DNA of 64,000 nt from Prevotella sp. GTDB taxonomy: Bacteria > Bacteroidota > Bacteroidia > Bacteroidales > Bacteroidaceae. Position 1 is the stretch's first letter, and every line of letters starts with the position of its first letter. Positions 1 to 7,921 of this stretch are shown one piece after another. Under the pieces are notes generated by a model. The model saw only the letters and a list, made by a program, of their open reading frames with translations, was not told the origin of the DNA and did not search any database. The DNA lies in assembly GCA_015060485.1 (NCBI GenBank), contig SUYI01000004.1, positions 1 to 64,000 of the forward strand, in the 5' to 3' direction. The position numbers and the translations under genes are program-made.

Positions 1-563
1 CCTCATCCCCTCTGCAGAAAGGTATTCCCAGTAAAAACGGGAGGAAGGGAGGGACATTTTTGAATTCCGTAAAAATCGCGATTCGTTGCTTGCGATGAAA
101 GTACCTCGCGCCCCGTCCGATTAATCCGGAATTTTAGTCCGAAAGCATCGGACTCGCAGTCCGTCGGTAGCGGACTGGCAGTCCGCAAGGACGGACTAAG
201 CCGCCTAGTCTATGACTATTTGTGGACGGGTCACCGCTTTCTCTGGAATTCTCGATTAATGATAGTAAGATCTGAATCTCAAAACGGATCATGAGTCCCC
301 ATGATCCTCTCTACAATTCTAATTTCTTCTTCTGTCAGGCCATAGAGTTTTTCAACCCAAAGGTCGAAGTGTGGCGTTGTAATGATAGACGAGGCGGTCG
401 TTTCGTGGTTGTCACTGACTGTCCCTTGCCATCAACAGCAGAACCGTCCCAAGTATTCCAGAACGGACTAAGACGAACTGGAGTGCATCAATATACTACT
501 CATATCAGTGACCCATATTAGAAATTAAATTGAATATTTACGTGTTTTATGAAAAAAAAGAGT
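1..563. other. Gene-free stretch with palindromic word array
   Basis: I see no convincing gene here. Positions 136-197 hold six alternating copies of the complementary words AGTCCG and CGGACT (136, 149, 158, 171, 180, 192), and the longer word ACGGACTAAG at 191 recurs at 463. The region can fold into several alternative hairpins. A TATATTTGC promoter element at 564-572 closes the stretch and serves the next gene. Confidence 0.6.
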
Positions 564-621
564 TATATTTGCAACCGATAAAAGAAATTATTTCATTTTG
601 AGGTCATAGTAATAATAAAGC

Positions 622-1185
622 ATGATTAGATTGGAAAAATGCAACTTCAAATTCTCATCTAATGGTTATGGGATAGTAAATCCTTTAAAGGTAAGGGTTT
701 ATCATAGCTTCTGGAAGTGGTTACTCCCTGTAAAGGTAAAACTTGACTGGAATGATGATGATGCAATGCCATTTGTTTACTATGATGATTTAAAGGGGAG
801 ACTGCTATGGGGCTCATCCGATGAGAGAATTCCCGACCTGTTTAACAAACTAGAGCAAATTCGTTTTGACTACCCCAACATTAAGCTTACGGGTAGGTTG
901 TGGACTAAACGAAAGATGATAGTCTTCGATAAACTGTCTTATGTAAACCTTGAATCCGAATATACCTATTTGCAAGATTTCATTGAAGTCGCAGAACATT
1001 ACATAGAGGATATTAATGCCTATCAAATCATTCTCCCTAAGACAGATAGCAAGGGGGAAGTCTATATGAATACGTTTAGCGTTTTCGTTGATGAATGCTT
1101 TTTGGGGCCTAAAGATCAATGGTCATCTGACAAATCAAAATCAGGCGGAATGAGAAAACTCAAGTTGAAGAAGTCTTTAGAGTAA
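622..1185 (+). CDS. Hypothetical protein, 187 aa
   Basis: I do not recognise the family. The protein is soluble with no signal peptide or membrane segment, rich in Trp, Tyr and Asp in the first half (KLDWNDDDAMPFVYYDD) and strongly basic at the C terminus (KSGGMRKLKLKKS). A TATATTTGC element at 564-572 lies about 50 bases upstream of the ATG, which supports it as a real transcribed gene. It stands alone on the plus strand and converges on the macro-domain operon, 12 bases from that gene's end. Composition is AT-rich like the neighbouring accessory block. Confidence 0.65.
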   Translation: MIRLEKCNFKFSSNGYGIVNPLKVRVYHSFWKWLLPVKVKLDWNDDDAMPFVYYDDLKGRLLWGSSDERIPDLFNKLEQIRFDYPNIKLTGRLWTKRKMIVFDKLSYVNLESEYTYLQDFIEVAEHYIEDINAYQIILPKTDSKGEVYMNTFSVFVDECFLGPKDQWSSDKSKSGGMRKLKLKKSLE

Positions 1186-1197
1186 AGCGTACCTCTC

Positions 1198-1689
1198 TCA
1201 TTCCTGATAGTATTTTGAATCTGATTCCGAAAAGCAACATACAATCACTTCACCCTGATAGCCATTTTCTATATGCTTGGTCAGTACGTCGCGAGCAATA
1301 TTGGCGGCCTCAGCCTTTGGGAATCCATAAACACCAGTACTGATACAGGAGAAAGCGATGCTCTTCAATTCGTTCTCTTCAGCCAGGCGCATGGCCGTAT
1401 CGTAACAAGATGCCAGCAACTCTCGTTCATTATTGCTGCCACCATACCAAACAGGACCAACGGTATGGATTACCTTCTTACAAGGCAGGTTATAGGCATC
1501 TGTCATCTTGCTCTGGCCAGTCTCGCAACCACCAAGCGTTCTACACTCCTTCAACAAGCCTGGTCCTGCAGCTCTGTGAATGGCTCCATCAACGCCACCA
1601 CCACCCAGTAAGGTTTTGTTTGCAGCATTCACTATTGCATCCACTTTCAGTTTCGTGATGTCTCCCACCACAATCTTAATTTCACTCAT
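1198..1689 (-). CDS. Macro domain protein (ADP-ribose deacylase-like)
   Basis: A 163-residue single macro domain of the YmdB/MacroD type. The N terminus reads [19 protein letters not shown], followed by the [14 protein letters not shown] loop, [17 protein letters not shown] and SISTGV-like [10 protein letters not shown], which are the ADP-ribose-binding segments of the family. Relatives bind or hydrolyse ADP-ribose esters such as O-acetyl-ADP-ribose or mono-ADP-ribosylated proteins; which applies here cannot be read from sequence. Its start overlaps the end of the LRR gene by 8 bases, so the two are probably translated from one mRNA at the end of the long minus-strand series. Confidence 0.9.
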   Translation of the reverse strand: MSEIKIVVGDITKLKVDAIVNAANKTLLGGGGVDGAIHRAAGPGLLKECRTLGGCETGQSKMTDAYNLPCKKVIHTVGPVWYGGSNNERELLASCYDTAMRLAEENELKSIAFSCISTGVYGFPKAEAANIARDVLTKHIENGYQGEVIVCCFSESDSKYYQE

Positions 1690-2215
1690 CTCTTTTATTT
1701 CGTATTACCATTTTACCGCTTTCCTTTCCAAAAATATAGTCACCAATCACCTCAATACTCCAAGGTACAGAGAGCACCAGATAGTCATTACAGAACTCAA
1801 ACGCACCATCACAGATAGTCATTACACCGTCAGGAACCACATACTCCTTTCCTATCAACTCTGGCCTTGTTGCCATTAGCAGCCTTCGCCCTTCGTTGGC
1901 ATAAACGACTCCATACATATCCATCTGCGTCCTATCCTCATCATACCAATATTCATTCACGTCGTAGACCTCATCTACGTATGGTCTGTCCCAGACACAG
2001 ACATTATTAACGCTCTCTGGCAAGATATCAAGTGTCTTGTCTATTTCCTCCTCGCTAAACGATAGTGGTATATATAGACTCTCTAACCTCTTGCAGTCAT
2101 CAAAGGCATGCTCATCCGTCCCTTCACATCCCTCTGCAATCCGGAACCGCTTTACATTAGGTGCTTTCAGCAAGTGTTTCCCATCGCTAGAATAATCTCC
2201 TTCAAATTCATCCAT
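1682..2215 (-). CDS. Small leucine-rich-repeat (BspA-like) protein
   Basis: A 177-residue acidic protein without a signal peptide. Two degenerate BspA-type repeats are visible, near residues 30-50 ([20 protein letters not shown]) and 125-165 ([34 protein letters not shown]). An acidic, Tyr/Asp-rich segment separates them. BspA repeats normally mediate surface binding, but the absence of an export signal suggests a cytoplasmic protein-binding role. It sits 3 bases after the preceding membrane-protein gene and overlaps the macro-domain gene, so it is clearly operonic. Confidence 0.7.
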   Translation of the reverse strand: MDEFEGDYSSDGKHLLKAPNVKRFRIAEGCEGTDEHAFDDCKRLESLYIPLSFSEEEIDKTLDILPESVNNVCVWDRPYVDEVYDVNEYWYDEDRTQMDMYGVVYANEGRRLLMATRPELIGKEYVVPDGVMTICDGAFEFCNDYLVLSVPWSIEVIGDYIFGKESGKMVIRNKRDE

Positions 2216-2218
2216 ATA

Positions 2219-2995
2219 CTACATTATTAACCAAATAAGGACAGCAATAACCGCCAGTATCCAAAACCACGTCCAAAAGCCACAACCAGATTTCGATTCT
2301 ATGCCTTGCTCTTGCATGGTATAGCCACTGACATTGTTTACATAACTGATAGCATACTCTTGGGGTTGGTTATATACCGTCATCAACAACTCAAAGATAA
2401 CTTTTTTTGCTAATTCCACATCATTATGGAAATCTAGGATTAATGATACAGAATCACTATCTGTCTCGTCCATTGTAAACTTATTACAAAATTGACTATT
2501 CTGTAACTTTTCTAACAACCCAGTATCTGTTTCAATTGTTTTGTTAATAAGTACTTTAAGTACTGACTGCATATTTGTATCCGAAAACAGCTGAATGTTT
2601 GCATTCGGATATAATTTTGGCTTGAGTATTGACCTGACCGTTTTATCCCCTTCCTCTTGATAACGCTGACGATGAGCATATATCATGGAAGTGATGCTTT
2701 CTTCAAGTGCATTATTGTCAATCTGTTTTTTGTGAGGTTCAAAAGCAGTATAAGGTTTGTACTTTTCTTGCCACCATACCTTTTTATTTTCAGTAACAGG
2801 TTCCCCTTGCTCTTTAACATATTCTTCATGGGATTTATTAGGTGGATAGTCGATATGAGTATCTTCATCATTAGATATTTCTATATCGCCTTGTTGAATA
2901 TACCTATAATAATCTGAGACATCTACATAATTAGCATATCTATACAATTTGTCTGCCTCTGAATCTTGAATATAATGAAGACTCAGATATTTCAT
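2219..2995 (-). CDS. C-tail-anchored membrane protein, unknown function
   Basis: A 258-residue protein whose body is soluble, acidic and Tyr-rich, ending in one hydrophobic segment of about 20 residues (GFWTWFWILAVIAVLIWLIM) that runs to the last residue. This is the layout of a tail-anchored inner-membrane protein with a cytoplasmic body. I recognise no family. A Cys-Gly-Cys-like spot (SGCGFW) precedes the anchor. It lies 18 bases after the 50-residue membrane peptide and 3 bases before the LRR gene. Confidence 0.65.
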   Translation of the reverse strand: MKYLSLHYIQDSEADKLYRYANYVDVSDYYRYIQQGDIEISNDEDTHIDYPPNKSHEEYVKEQGEPVTENKKVWWQEKYKPYTAFEPHKKQIDNNALEESITSMIYAHRQRYQEEGDKTVRSILKPKLYPNANIQLFSDTNMQSVLKVLINKTIETDTGLLEKLQNSQFCNKFTMDETDSDSVSLILDFHNDVELAKKVIFELLMTVYNQPQEYAISYVNNVSGYTMQEQGIESKSGCGFWTWFWILAVIAVLIWLIM

Positions 2996-3013
2996 CAGTG
3001 CAAGAAATTCATT

Positions 3014-3166
3014 TCATGCAATGCCACCGTTTTTCTCTTTTGCCTCCCAACACTTCAAAACCCATTTATAAAATGGGGCCTCCAAATCTGCCCGTCCAAA
3101 TGCAGCAACCCAAAATGACCACAAAGTCGCAATGATGGTCAATAACAAATTACAAATCCAAGTCAT
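3014..3166 (-). CDS. Small membrane peptide, 50 aa
   Basis: A 50-codon reading frame starting with ATG at 3166 and ending in TGA at 3014. The first 23 residues are hydrophobic (TWICNLLLTIIATLWSFWVA) and the rest is soluble and ends in KEKNGGIA. It fills exactly the space between the zinc-ribbon gene (12 bases upstream) and the tail-anchored protein (18 bases downstream) on the same strand, which is the main argument that it is real. Function unknown. Confidence 0.5.
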   Translation of the reverse strand: MTWICNLLLTIIATLWSFWVAAFGRADLEAPFYKWVLKCWEAKEKNGGIA

Positions 3167-3178
3167 ATTTTTTCAATT

Positions 3179-3367
3179 TTAGTACCCATTCTGAAATTTC
3201 ATATGCCCCCATCTACATTGACTACATTTATAGCCAGAACCATAAGCGCCACTGTGTTTGCTCAGACAATGAGGGCAAACACGATAACCACACGAATCGC
3301 AAACATACCAATTCCAACTGGCAGGATACTCTCTACTACAGCACATACAACGAATTATATTACTCAT
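3179..3367 (-). CDS. Small zinc-ribbon protein
   Basis: A 62-residue protein with four CxxC pairs: CMCC, CDSCGYRVCPHC and CSQC, spaced as in a double zinc ribbon. An ATG 18 bases upstream (3385) would add six hydrophobic residues; the start at 3367 (MSNIIRC) is preferred because it begins right at the domain. Zinc ribbons of this size usually bind nucleic acid or act as protein-interaction modules; nothing here decides between these. It follows the Cys-rich U32-like gene by 48 bases on the same strand. Confidence 0.65.
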   Translation of the reverse strand: MSNIIRCMCCSREYPASWNWYVCDSCGYRVCPHCLSKHSGAYGSGYKCSQCRWGHMKFQNGY

Positions 3368-3415
3368 AATTAACCAATATAACAATCATTAATTGCTTTA
3401 AAACACTTTTATTCC

Positions 3416-4375
3416 TTATTTGCCATTACTGATAATTGAAATTGCCAATGGATAAAACTCAGGTTTAATAAGATAAGGGAAAAACTCAGCAAACATCTGG
3501 CTTGGTGTGAGTTCACGGCCTTGTATTTTGAAATGGTTAAATCCTTTATCTAAATATATATCTAAATCTTGAGGGAAAAAATAGTTCGTCCCATTAAGAT
3601 AGTCTTTGGTATATCCATGATTTGCCAAAGGTATCTCTCTACTCCGTTTCATTAATGGACAATTCATAAAAAAAGATTCTGACTCATCGCATTCATCATC
3701 ACTATTGTATTCCAACTGTCTTTTAGCTGAGAACTCTTGATGAAGAACTCTTACATTGCATCCTTTAGGACATATAGAATTTATAAGTATTTCTACTTTA
3801 TCCCTCTCCTTTTCTGGAATGCTGTCAAGAAATTCAAAATTGTAATTGTAGTCGTAATCCAAACAAATATATTTATAGTTATAGTTGAATTCTCTCAACT
3901 GTGCATCGCCAGATTGAAGACGTTTTGTTGTCGAACTAATGAAAGATACAGAAGGATATTTATTTCTCAGGTATTCCTCTAATAGCGGTAAATTGACAAC
4001 TACTTCAGGCGACAAATCCTGAAAGATACTCATAATCAAGTTGCAATATCTATCATACAAATCATATTCATTTAGCAATGAGTTGGTAAAGATTAGTCTC
4101 ACTTTGACGCCAAGGTCGGCATAGGTGTCATGAATGTTTTGTAATTGTTGTTTGTTATAATAGACATTTGCTAGAGTACGTCCTCCATTCCAAATACATG
4201 TAGGTGATCCAAACACACTATCTATCACTACATTGTCCTTTAACATCCATGGACAATCTTTTGTCTTTTTCAAAAAAGTGCTAATAAATTCAAAAGACTC
4301 AAATGCCCCACAAAGGAAAAAGTGCGCTGCCTTTTTATAACCATTAAAGTTCCAGTTTATTCCTCTTGCTGCCAT
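3416..4375 (-). CDS. Cys-rich U32-like (TIM-barrel-type) protein of RiPP-like locus
   Basis: A 319-residue protein. The segment VVVNLPLLEEYLRNKYPSVS followed by ISSTTKRLQ, and then KVEILINSICPKGC with His212, resembles a family of uncharacterised proteins related in pattern to peptidase U32, in which strand-end Asn/Ser residues and clustered cysteines mark a barrel with a possible Fe-S or substrate site. The candidate ligands here are Cys202, Cys206 and Cys239 (FFMNCPLM). There is no signal peptide. It starts 4 bases after the M42 peptidase, so it is translationally linked to the locus and may modify or process the same peptide. The family assignment is from memory of the pattern and is tentative. 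Confidence 0.55.
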   Translation of the reverse strand: MAARGINWNFNGYKKAAHFFLCGAFESFEFISTFLKKTKDCPWMLKDNVVIDSVFGSPTCIWNGGRTLANVYYNKQQLQNIHDTYADLGVKVRLIFTNSLLNEYDLYDRYCNLIMSIFQDLSPEVVVNLPLLEEYLRNKYPSVSFISSTTKRLQSGDAQLREFNYNYKYICLDYDYNYNFEFLDSIPEKERDKVEILINSICPKGCNVRVLHQEFSAKRQLEYNSDDECDESESFFMNCPLMKRSREIPLANHGYTKDYLNGTNYFFPQDLDIYLDKGFNHFKIQGRELTPSQMFAEFFPYLIKPEFYPLAISIISNGK

Positions 4376-4379
4376 ACAA

Positions 4380-5363
4380 TTAATAGTTTATACATACCCT
4401 CATAAACTCACCAATAATTTTTATTGCAGATTCAATATCATTTTTTGAGCAGACCTCATAAGGTGTGTGCATGTATCTACAAGGAATCGATACTACAGCC
4501 GTTTGAACCCCATCTCCTGACAGTTGAATAATGTTCGCATCAGTTCCTGTTGGATATGGACTTGCTTCTATTTGAAACATTATCTTATGTCTATTCGCAA
4601 TAGCTACTAAACTCTTGAATAGTGAAGGATAAATATTTGGACCTTTTGCCAAAACACACCCCTCTCCCAACTTGATATCTCCATCGCTTATAACATTCAT
4701 GGTAGGATAGTCGGTAGCATGAGTAACGTCTATACAGATACAAACGTCAGGCTTTATTGAATTAGCTACAACTGAAGCACCTCTCATCCCAATCTCTTCG
4801 TGATTCGATGCAACATAATAAACATCCCATGGTATCTCTTTCTCATTTAGTTGCTCTGCCAATTTCAATAGCACATTCAACCCAACTTGATCATCTAAAA
4901 AAGATCCTGCAATAAGTTTATTTGGTAAATTTTCATAATCAGTACAGAAATAGACATAGTCTCCCTTACTAACCATCTGTAAAGCTTCTGCTTTACTTTT
5001 AGCACCTATATCTATCCAAATGCTTTCATACGTATACTTGTTATTCTGTTCCTCTCGTATGAGATGAATAGGTTTTTTACCTATAATACCTGTGATGGCC
5101 TTATCCTCATGCCTAATAACAACTTTCCTTGCAGGGAGAATTGAAGCATCAACACATCCTGCAGGTTTTACAAAAAGGAATCCATTTTCGTCTATATGAG
5201 ATATCATAAAGCGCACAACATCATGGTGAGCAATAAGCATAATTCTCTTCCCTATACCTTTTCTATGAGCTATAATGTTACCAAGAACATCAGTACAAAC
5301 TTCACTCACAAAAGGCATAATAGCATCAGAGATTTCTTTAGCTGATTTGTAAGCAATATTCAT
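4380..5363 (-). CDS. M42 family metallo-aminopeptidase of RiPP-like locus
   Basis: A 327-residue cytoplasmic peptidase of the M42 (glutamyl aminopeptidase/TET) family. Metal and catalytic motifs are in order: AHHD (His46, Asp48), FLDDQVG (Asp157), NHEEIGMRGA (Glu189, Glu190), CIDVTHATDYP (Asp212) and MHTPYEV (His299). The family removes N-terminal residues from peptides with two metal ions. The first motif reads AHHDVVR rather than the usual AHMDEIG, and FLDDQ replaces LDDR, so this is a divergent member. It follows the short precursor-like peptide and a hairpin, which suggests a role in leader removal or turnover of the modified peptide. That role is inferred from position. Confidence 0.85.
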   Translation of the reverse strand: MNIAYKSAKEISDAIMPFVSEVCTDVLGNIIAHRKGIGKRIMLIAHHDVVRFMISHIDENGFLFVKPAGCVDASILPARKVVIRHEDKAITGIIGKKPIHLIREEQNNKYTYESIWIDIGAKSKAEALQMVSKGDYVYFCTDYENLPNKLIAGSFLDDQVGLNVLLKLAEQLNEKEIPWDVYYVASNHEEIGMRGASVVANSIKPDVCICIDVTHATDYPTMNVISDGDIKLGEGCVLAKGPNIYPSLFKSLVAIANRHKIMFQIEASPYPTGTDANIIQLSGDGVQTAVVSIPCRYMHTPYEVCSKNDIESAIKIIGEFMRVCINY

Positions 5364-5400
5364 TTTTCTGGATTTAGAAAGAATTTTCTGTATTGTTAAA

Positions 5401-5430
5401 GCATGGGGAAAGGTGTTGCCTTCCCCATGC
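5401..5430 (-). terminator. Hairpin between peptide and peptidase genes
   Basis: GCATGGGGAA and TTCCCCATGC form a perfect 10-base stem around a 10-base loop. Read on the minus strand it is followed by TTTAAC, only a weak T tract, so it may act as a partial terminator or as an mRNA stabiliser. It would let the short peptide message accumulate above the downstream peptidase message. It lies 16 bases after the peptide stop codon. Confidence 0.65.
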
Positions 5431-5446
5431 TATTAATTGCGGCCTT

Positions 5447-5551
5447 TTAGCCTTGGCGATACATAATACCACATTGATTCTCAGAATACTTAGGGCATCC
5501 ACTTGCAGTCATTACCTTTGAAGCTGCGCTAACATTTAAATCTACTTTCAT
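5447..5551 (-). CDS. Putative RiPP precursor peptide, 34 aa
   Basis: A 34-codon frame with ATG at 5551 and TAA at 5447. The N-terminal half (MKVDLNVSAASKVMTA) looks like a leader; the C-terminal half is a Cys/Tyr-containing core, SGCPKYSENQCGIMYRQG, with Cys19 and Cys27 eight residues apart and Tyr22 and Tyr31. It lies 47 bases after the radical SAM/SPASM gene and is followed by a hairpin, the common layout for a highly expressed precursor. It shows no similarity I can name to a described precursor. The CGIMY end loosely recalls the CGVY end of mycofactocin precursors, but that is too short to argue homology. Confidence 0.7.
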   Translation of the reverse strand: MKVDLNVSAASKVMTASGCPKYSENQCGIMYRQG

Positions 5552-5598
5552 AGTTGAAAATGTATTAGGTTATAGTGATATTTCTTGGGGAACCACAT

Positions 5599-7155
5599 TT
5601 ACCCACCTACCTTTAATCTCGTTTCGCTATAATCTAGCGACATTTCTTTTTTTATCTTCTTTGGAACATAGTCTGGCAATTCTGCCAGTCGTTCACGAAG
5701 ATTTTTTCCGTTTAATGGATCATAGCCCCTCATCATCTTCTGGGCAAGGTTATAACGTGTCTTTGCCATAAAGCAGTTAACTTCTGAGGGTTTTAGGGGT
5801 GTACCATGTTCTATGAAGTTGTTTCCTGGACACAGGTTACAATAAGCACAATAGTCATATTGTCCACACTCTTCGTAATCACTCAGTTTCAATCCTCTCC
5901 AATATGCTAACTCTTTACTCTCATTGACAATCTTCGAAACATTCTGTTTTTTTATGTTCCCTAATAAAGTATGGAAAGAGCAACAAGGTATCAGATTACC
6001 TTCTGGAGTTATGCAGAAAGAATTATCACCAGCGCCACAAGGATTTTTATCCATTGGTTTTGACTGTCCACCATAATTTGGTGCTTCTTTTCCTACATAT
6101 AGTGCAACGTTATCATCGCGCAAAACTATTTCAAGCTGCTCTGAAGTCATTCGCAGATACTTGCTTACACATTTATCACCCTCAATGGAATCTGTCAGAT
6201 TAATCTCAAACTGAGGAACTGCGCCATATCGCTTCGCTATATCGGCCACCATATAATATGACTTCACGTTTGGACGCATTACACAACATTTTAGATTCAT
6301 CGGAACACCCAATGCGGATAGTTGGTGTACTACTGACATAGAACGCTCCCATGAACCTTCGATGCGTGTAATAGAATCATGAACATCTGGTATCCCGCTA
6401 TAAATAGATACTCCTACTAAACGAGGATAATAATTGGCAAGTTTTTCTACATCATCAACAATTCGCTGCCCGTTGGTAAAAACATCAAAAGCTATACCTT
6501 TGTTATATAAGTAGTCTATCAGTTCCCATACAAAGGACTTCGAAAAAGGGTCTCCACCTGTCAAACAAACCTTCATTAATCCTTGATCGTATAATTCATC
6601 AATAAGCCGTTTATACTCATCAAGCGTCAACTCCACTCGATCTCCACGTGTACTCACTTCTTTATCATTACGCGTTGCACCCTCATTATAACAATGAATA
6701 CACTTTTCACTACAACGGTAAGTTAGTTCGAACATTGCACTTGTAATACCGCCTACTTTTTCTGTATATAGTTGCTCGGCATTAGAAATTGCATATGGCA
6801 ATTTCTCTTGAGTAGTGCGCTCTACGATCTGTTGCTGTTGGCAATTATAATCACTTACGCGTTTACGATAGTTAGCAATAATTTCTTCTGTTGGAAAAAC
6901 AGAGGATACTATTCCCATCTGCTCTAATTGCTCAAAGAATGGCTCAAGGCTTTCCATTGCAATATTGAGTTTAGATGCTATTTCCTCAATACAGAACTCT
7001 CCATTTCTTGGCTCTGATAGAATCTCTCCAATAACCATTGCAGAATAGCTTTCGAAGAAATAACTCATACCTGCAATTAAGTTGTAATAAATTGCAACTT
7101 GTGCTTTTGCGTTATATCTGCCACAAGTCCATTTGGGACGATATAATGTAGTCAT
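5599..7155 (-). CDS. Radical SAM/SPASM peptide-modifying enzyme with PqqD-like domain
   Basis: A 518-residue protein. Residues about 15-100 form a PqqD-like winged-helix segment (IEEIASKLNI, FFEQLEQMGIVSS) of the kind that binds leader peptides. The radical SAM core follows, with Cys148, Cys152 and Cys155 in RCSEKCIHCY and the CLTGGDPF strand. The C-terminal SPASM domain has Cys373, 381, 391/392, 430, 436, 439, 442 and 461, enough for two auxiliary Fe-S clusters. Such enzymes install carbon-carbon, thioether or similar crosslinks in ribosomal peptides. It precedes the 34-residue peptide, its likely substrate, and begins 11 bases after the 86-residue gene. Confidence 0.9.
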   Translation of the reverse strand: MTTLYRPKWTCGRYNAKAQVAIYYNLIAGMSYFFESYSAMVIGEILSEPRNGEFCIEEIASKLNIAMESLEPFFEQLEQMGIVSSVFPTEEIIANYRKRVSDYNCQQQQIVERTTQEKLPYAISNAEQLYTEKVGGITSAMFELTYRCSEKCIHCYNEGATRNDKEVSTRGDRVELTLDEYKRLIDELYDQGLMKVCLTGGDPFSKSFVWELIDYLYNKGIAFDVFTNGQRIVDDVEKLANYYPRLVGVSIYSGIPDVHDSITRIEGSWERSMSVVHQLSALGVPMNLKCCVMRPNVKSYYMVADIAKRYGAVPQFEINLTDSIEGDKCVSKYLRMTSEQLEIVLRDDNVALYVGKEAPNYGGQSKPMDKNPCGAGDNSFCITPEGNLIPCCSFHTLLGNIKKQNVSKIVNESKELAYWRGLKLSDYEECGQYDYCAYCNLCPGNNFIEHGTPLKPSEVNCFMAKTRYNLAQKMMRGYDPLNGKNLRERLAELPDYVPKKIKKEMSLDYSETRLKVGG

Positions 7156-7166
7156 AGGAGTATGAT

Positions 7167-7427
7167 CTAGTCCAGCAAATTTATAACACCGCTATTAATG
7201 TGAGGGCTTAGGATATTTATCAATGTCCCAAATTTTGACTTTTCTTTCAGTTTTCTCCATATGGGTGTAAGCTCTATTATGTGTAACTCATAATAATCTT
7301 TATTGGGAATATAATTTTCTTCTGTTGTTCCAATATAATTATCAACAAAGTCTTCCAACACTTTCATTTCTGCTGTTGACAATCCGGACTTTTCTCCCAA
7401 CAATCTCACCTCTTGAATTAAATTCAT
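7167..7427 (-). CDS. Small acidic protein, first gene of the RiPP-like locus
   Basis: An 86-residue, mostly helical protein with no Cys, no signal peptide and no membrane segment. It contains a possible helix-turn-helix-like start (LSTAEMKVLEDFVDNYIG) and ends in SGVINLLD. I do not recognise it. It is the first gene downstream of the structured leader and lies 11 bases before the radical SAM gene, so it is probably co-transcribed. It could be an accessory or a chaperone for the peptide; lack of Cys and Tyr-rich repeats makes it a poor second precursor candidate. Confidence 0.6.
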   Translation of the reverse strand: MNLIQEVRLLGEKSGLSTAEMKVLEDFVDNYIGTTEENYIPNKDYYELHIIELTPIWRKLKEKSKFGTLINILSPHINSGVINLLD

Positions 7428-7474
7428 TTTTATCTCTGAGTTTTATTGTTTTAGACTATAGCCACAACAAAGAA

Positions 7475-7711
7475 GTGTGAGCCTGCCAGCTAATCCACCG
7501 AGAGGCCTTCGACTGCCTGAAAAAAGATTAGTAAAACAGCTCACACCCTTGTATGATGTAATAGGATACACTCCACTACTATCATAACCAAGGGAAGAAC
7601 GTCTTTACTTTTCCAATTTTTCATGAGAGTTGTCGAAGTTCTCGGTTTGGAAAAAGCTAAACGCTTCCTATGTCATGTCTGCGACGGATTTTCCGCCACG
7701 GTGCAAATATA
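7475..7711 (-). promoter_or_regulatory. Promoter and structured leader of RiPP-like operon
   Basis: On the minus strand TATATTTGCAC (7711-7701) matches the Bacteroidota -7 element; a TTTG at the standard distance is missing, the nearest lying only 12 bases upstream. The leader that follows is about 275 nt. It contains a long imperfect hairpin (arms 7593-7616 and 7647-7668, GGAAG...TTTCCAA against its complement) and a second structure closed by GTGTGAGC/GCTCACAC (7475-7482 and 7539-7546) with an inner CTAATC/GATTAG pair (7490-7495 and 7526-7531). It could be a riboswitch-like leader or a separate small RNA. No known class is recognised. Confidence 0.5.
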
Positions 7712-7875
7712 AGAAAAATTTAGCAAAATACGTTCATTGTGAGCCGTTATTTTTGCAAAAGTAGTTCTTTTTTCTTAATTTCAGCCACTTCTTATTGTTA
7801 TTTCTACCATTTTTCTTAGTTTTAGTTTGTACAACACTCTTTTTTCGAGGGCGAAGTTAAGAAATAAAAAAGAAA

Positions 7876-7910
7876 AATGGAAGAAATAGCGTGACCATTT
7901 CTTCCATTTC
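7876..7910 (-). terminator. Terminator of the kinase operon
   Basis: A perfect 13-base stem (AAATGGAAGAAAT/ATTTCTTCCATTT, 7876-7888 and 7898-7910) with a 9-base loop. On the minus strand it is followed by a TTTCTTTTTTATTT tract, as expected for an intrinsic terminator, 12 bases after the kinase stop codon. Confidence 0.85.
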
Positions 7911-7921
7911 ACAAATATTTG

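Noticed and set aside
3..188. Minus-strand frame of 61 codons at the left edge
   Set aside because: It crosses the palindromic AGTCCG/CGGACT array and shows no protein-like pattern.
291..521. Plus-strand frame of 76 codons before the first gene
   Set aside because: No promoter element, odd residue mix, and it contains part of the ACGGACTAAG repeat.
7475..7668. Structured leader considered as a 6S, SRP or RNase P RNA
   Set aside because: None of the conserved sequence boxes of these RNAs is visible.
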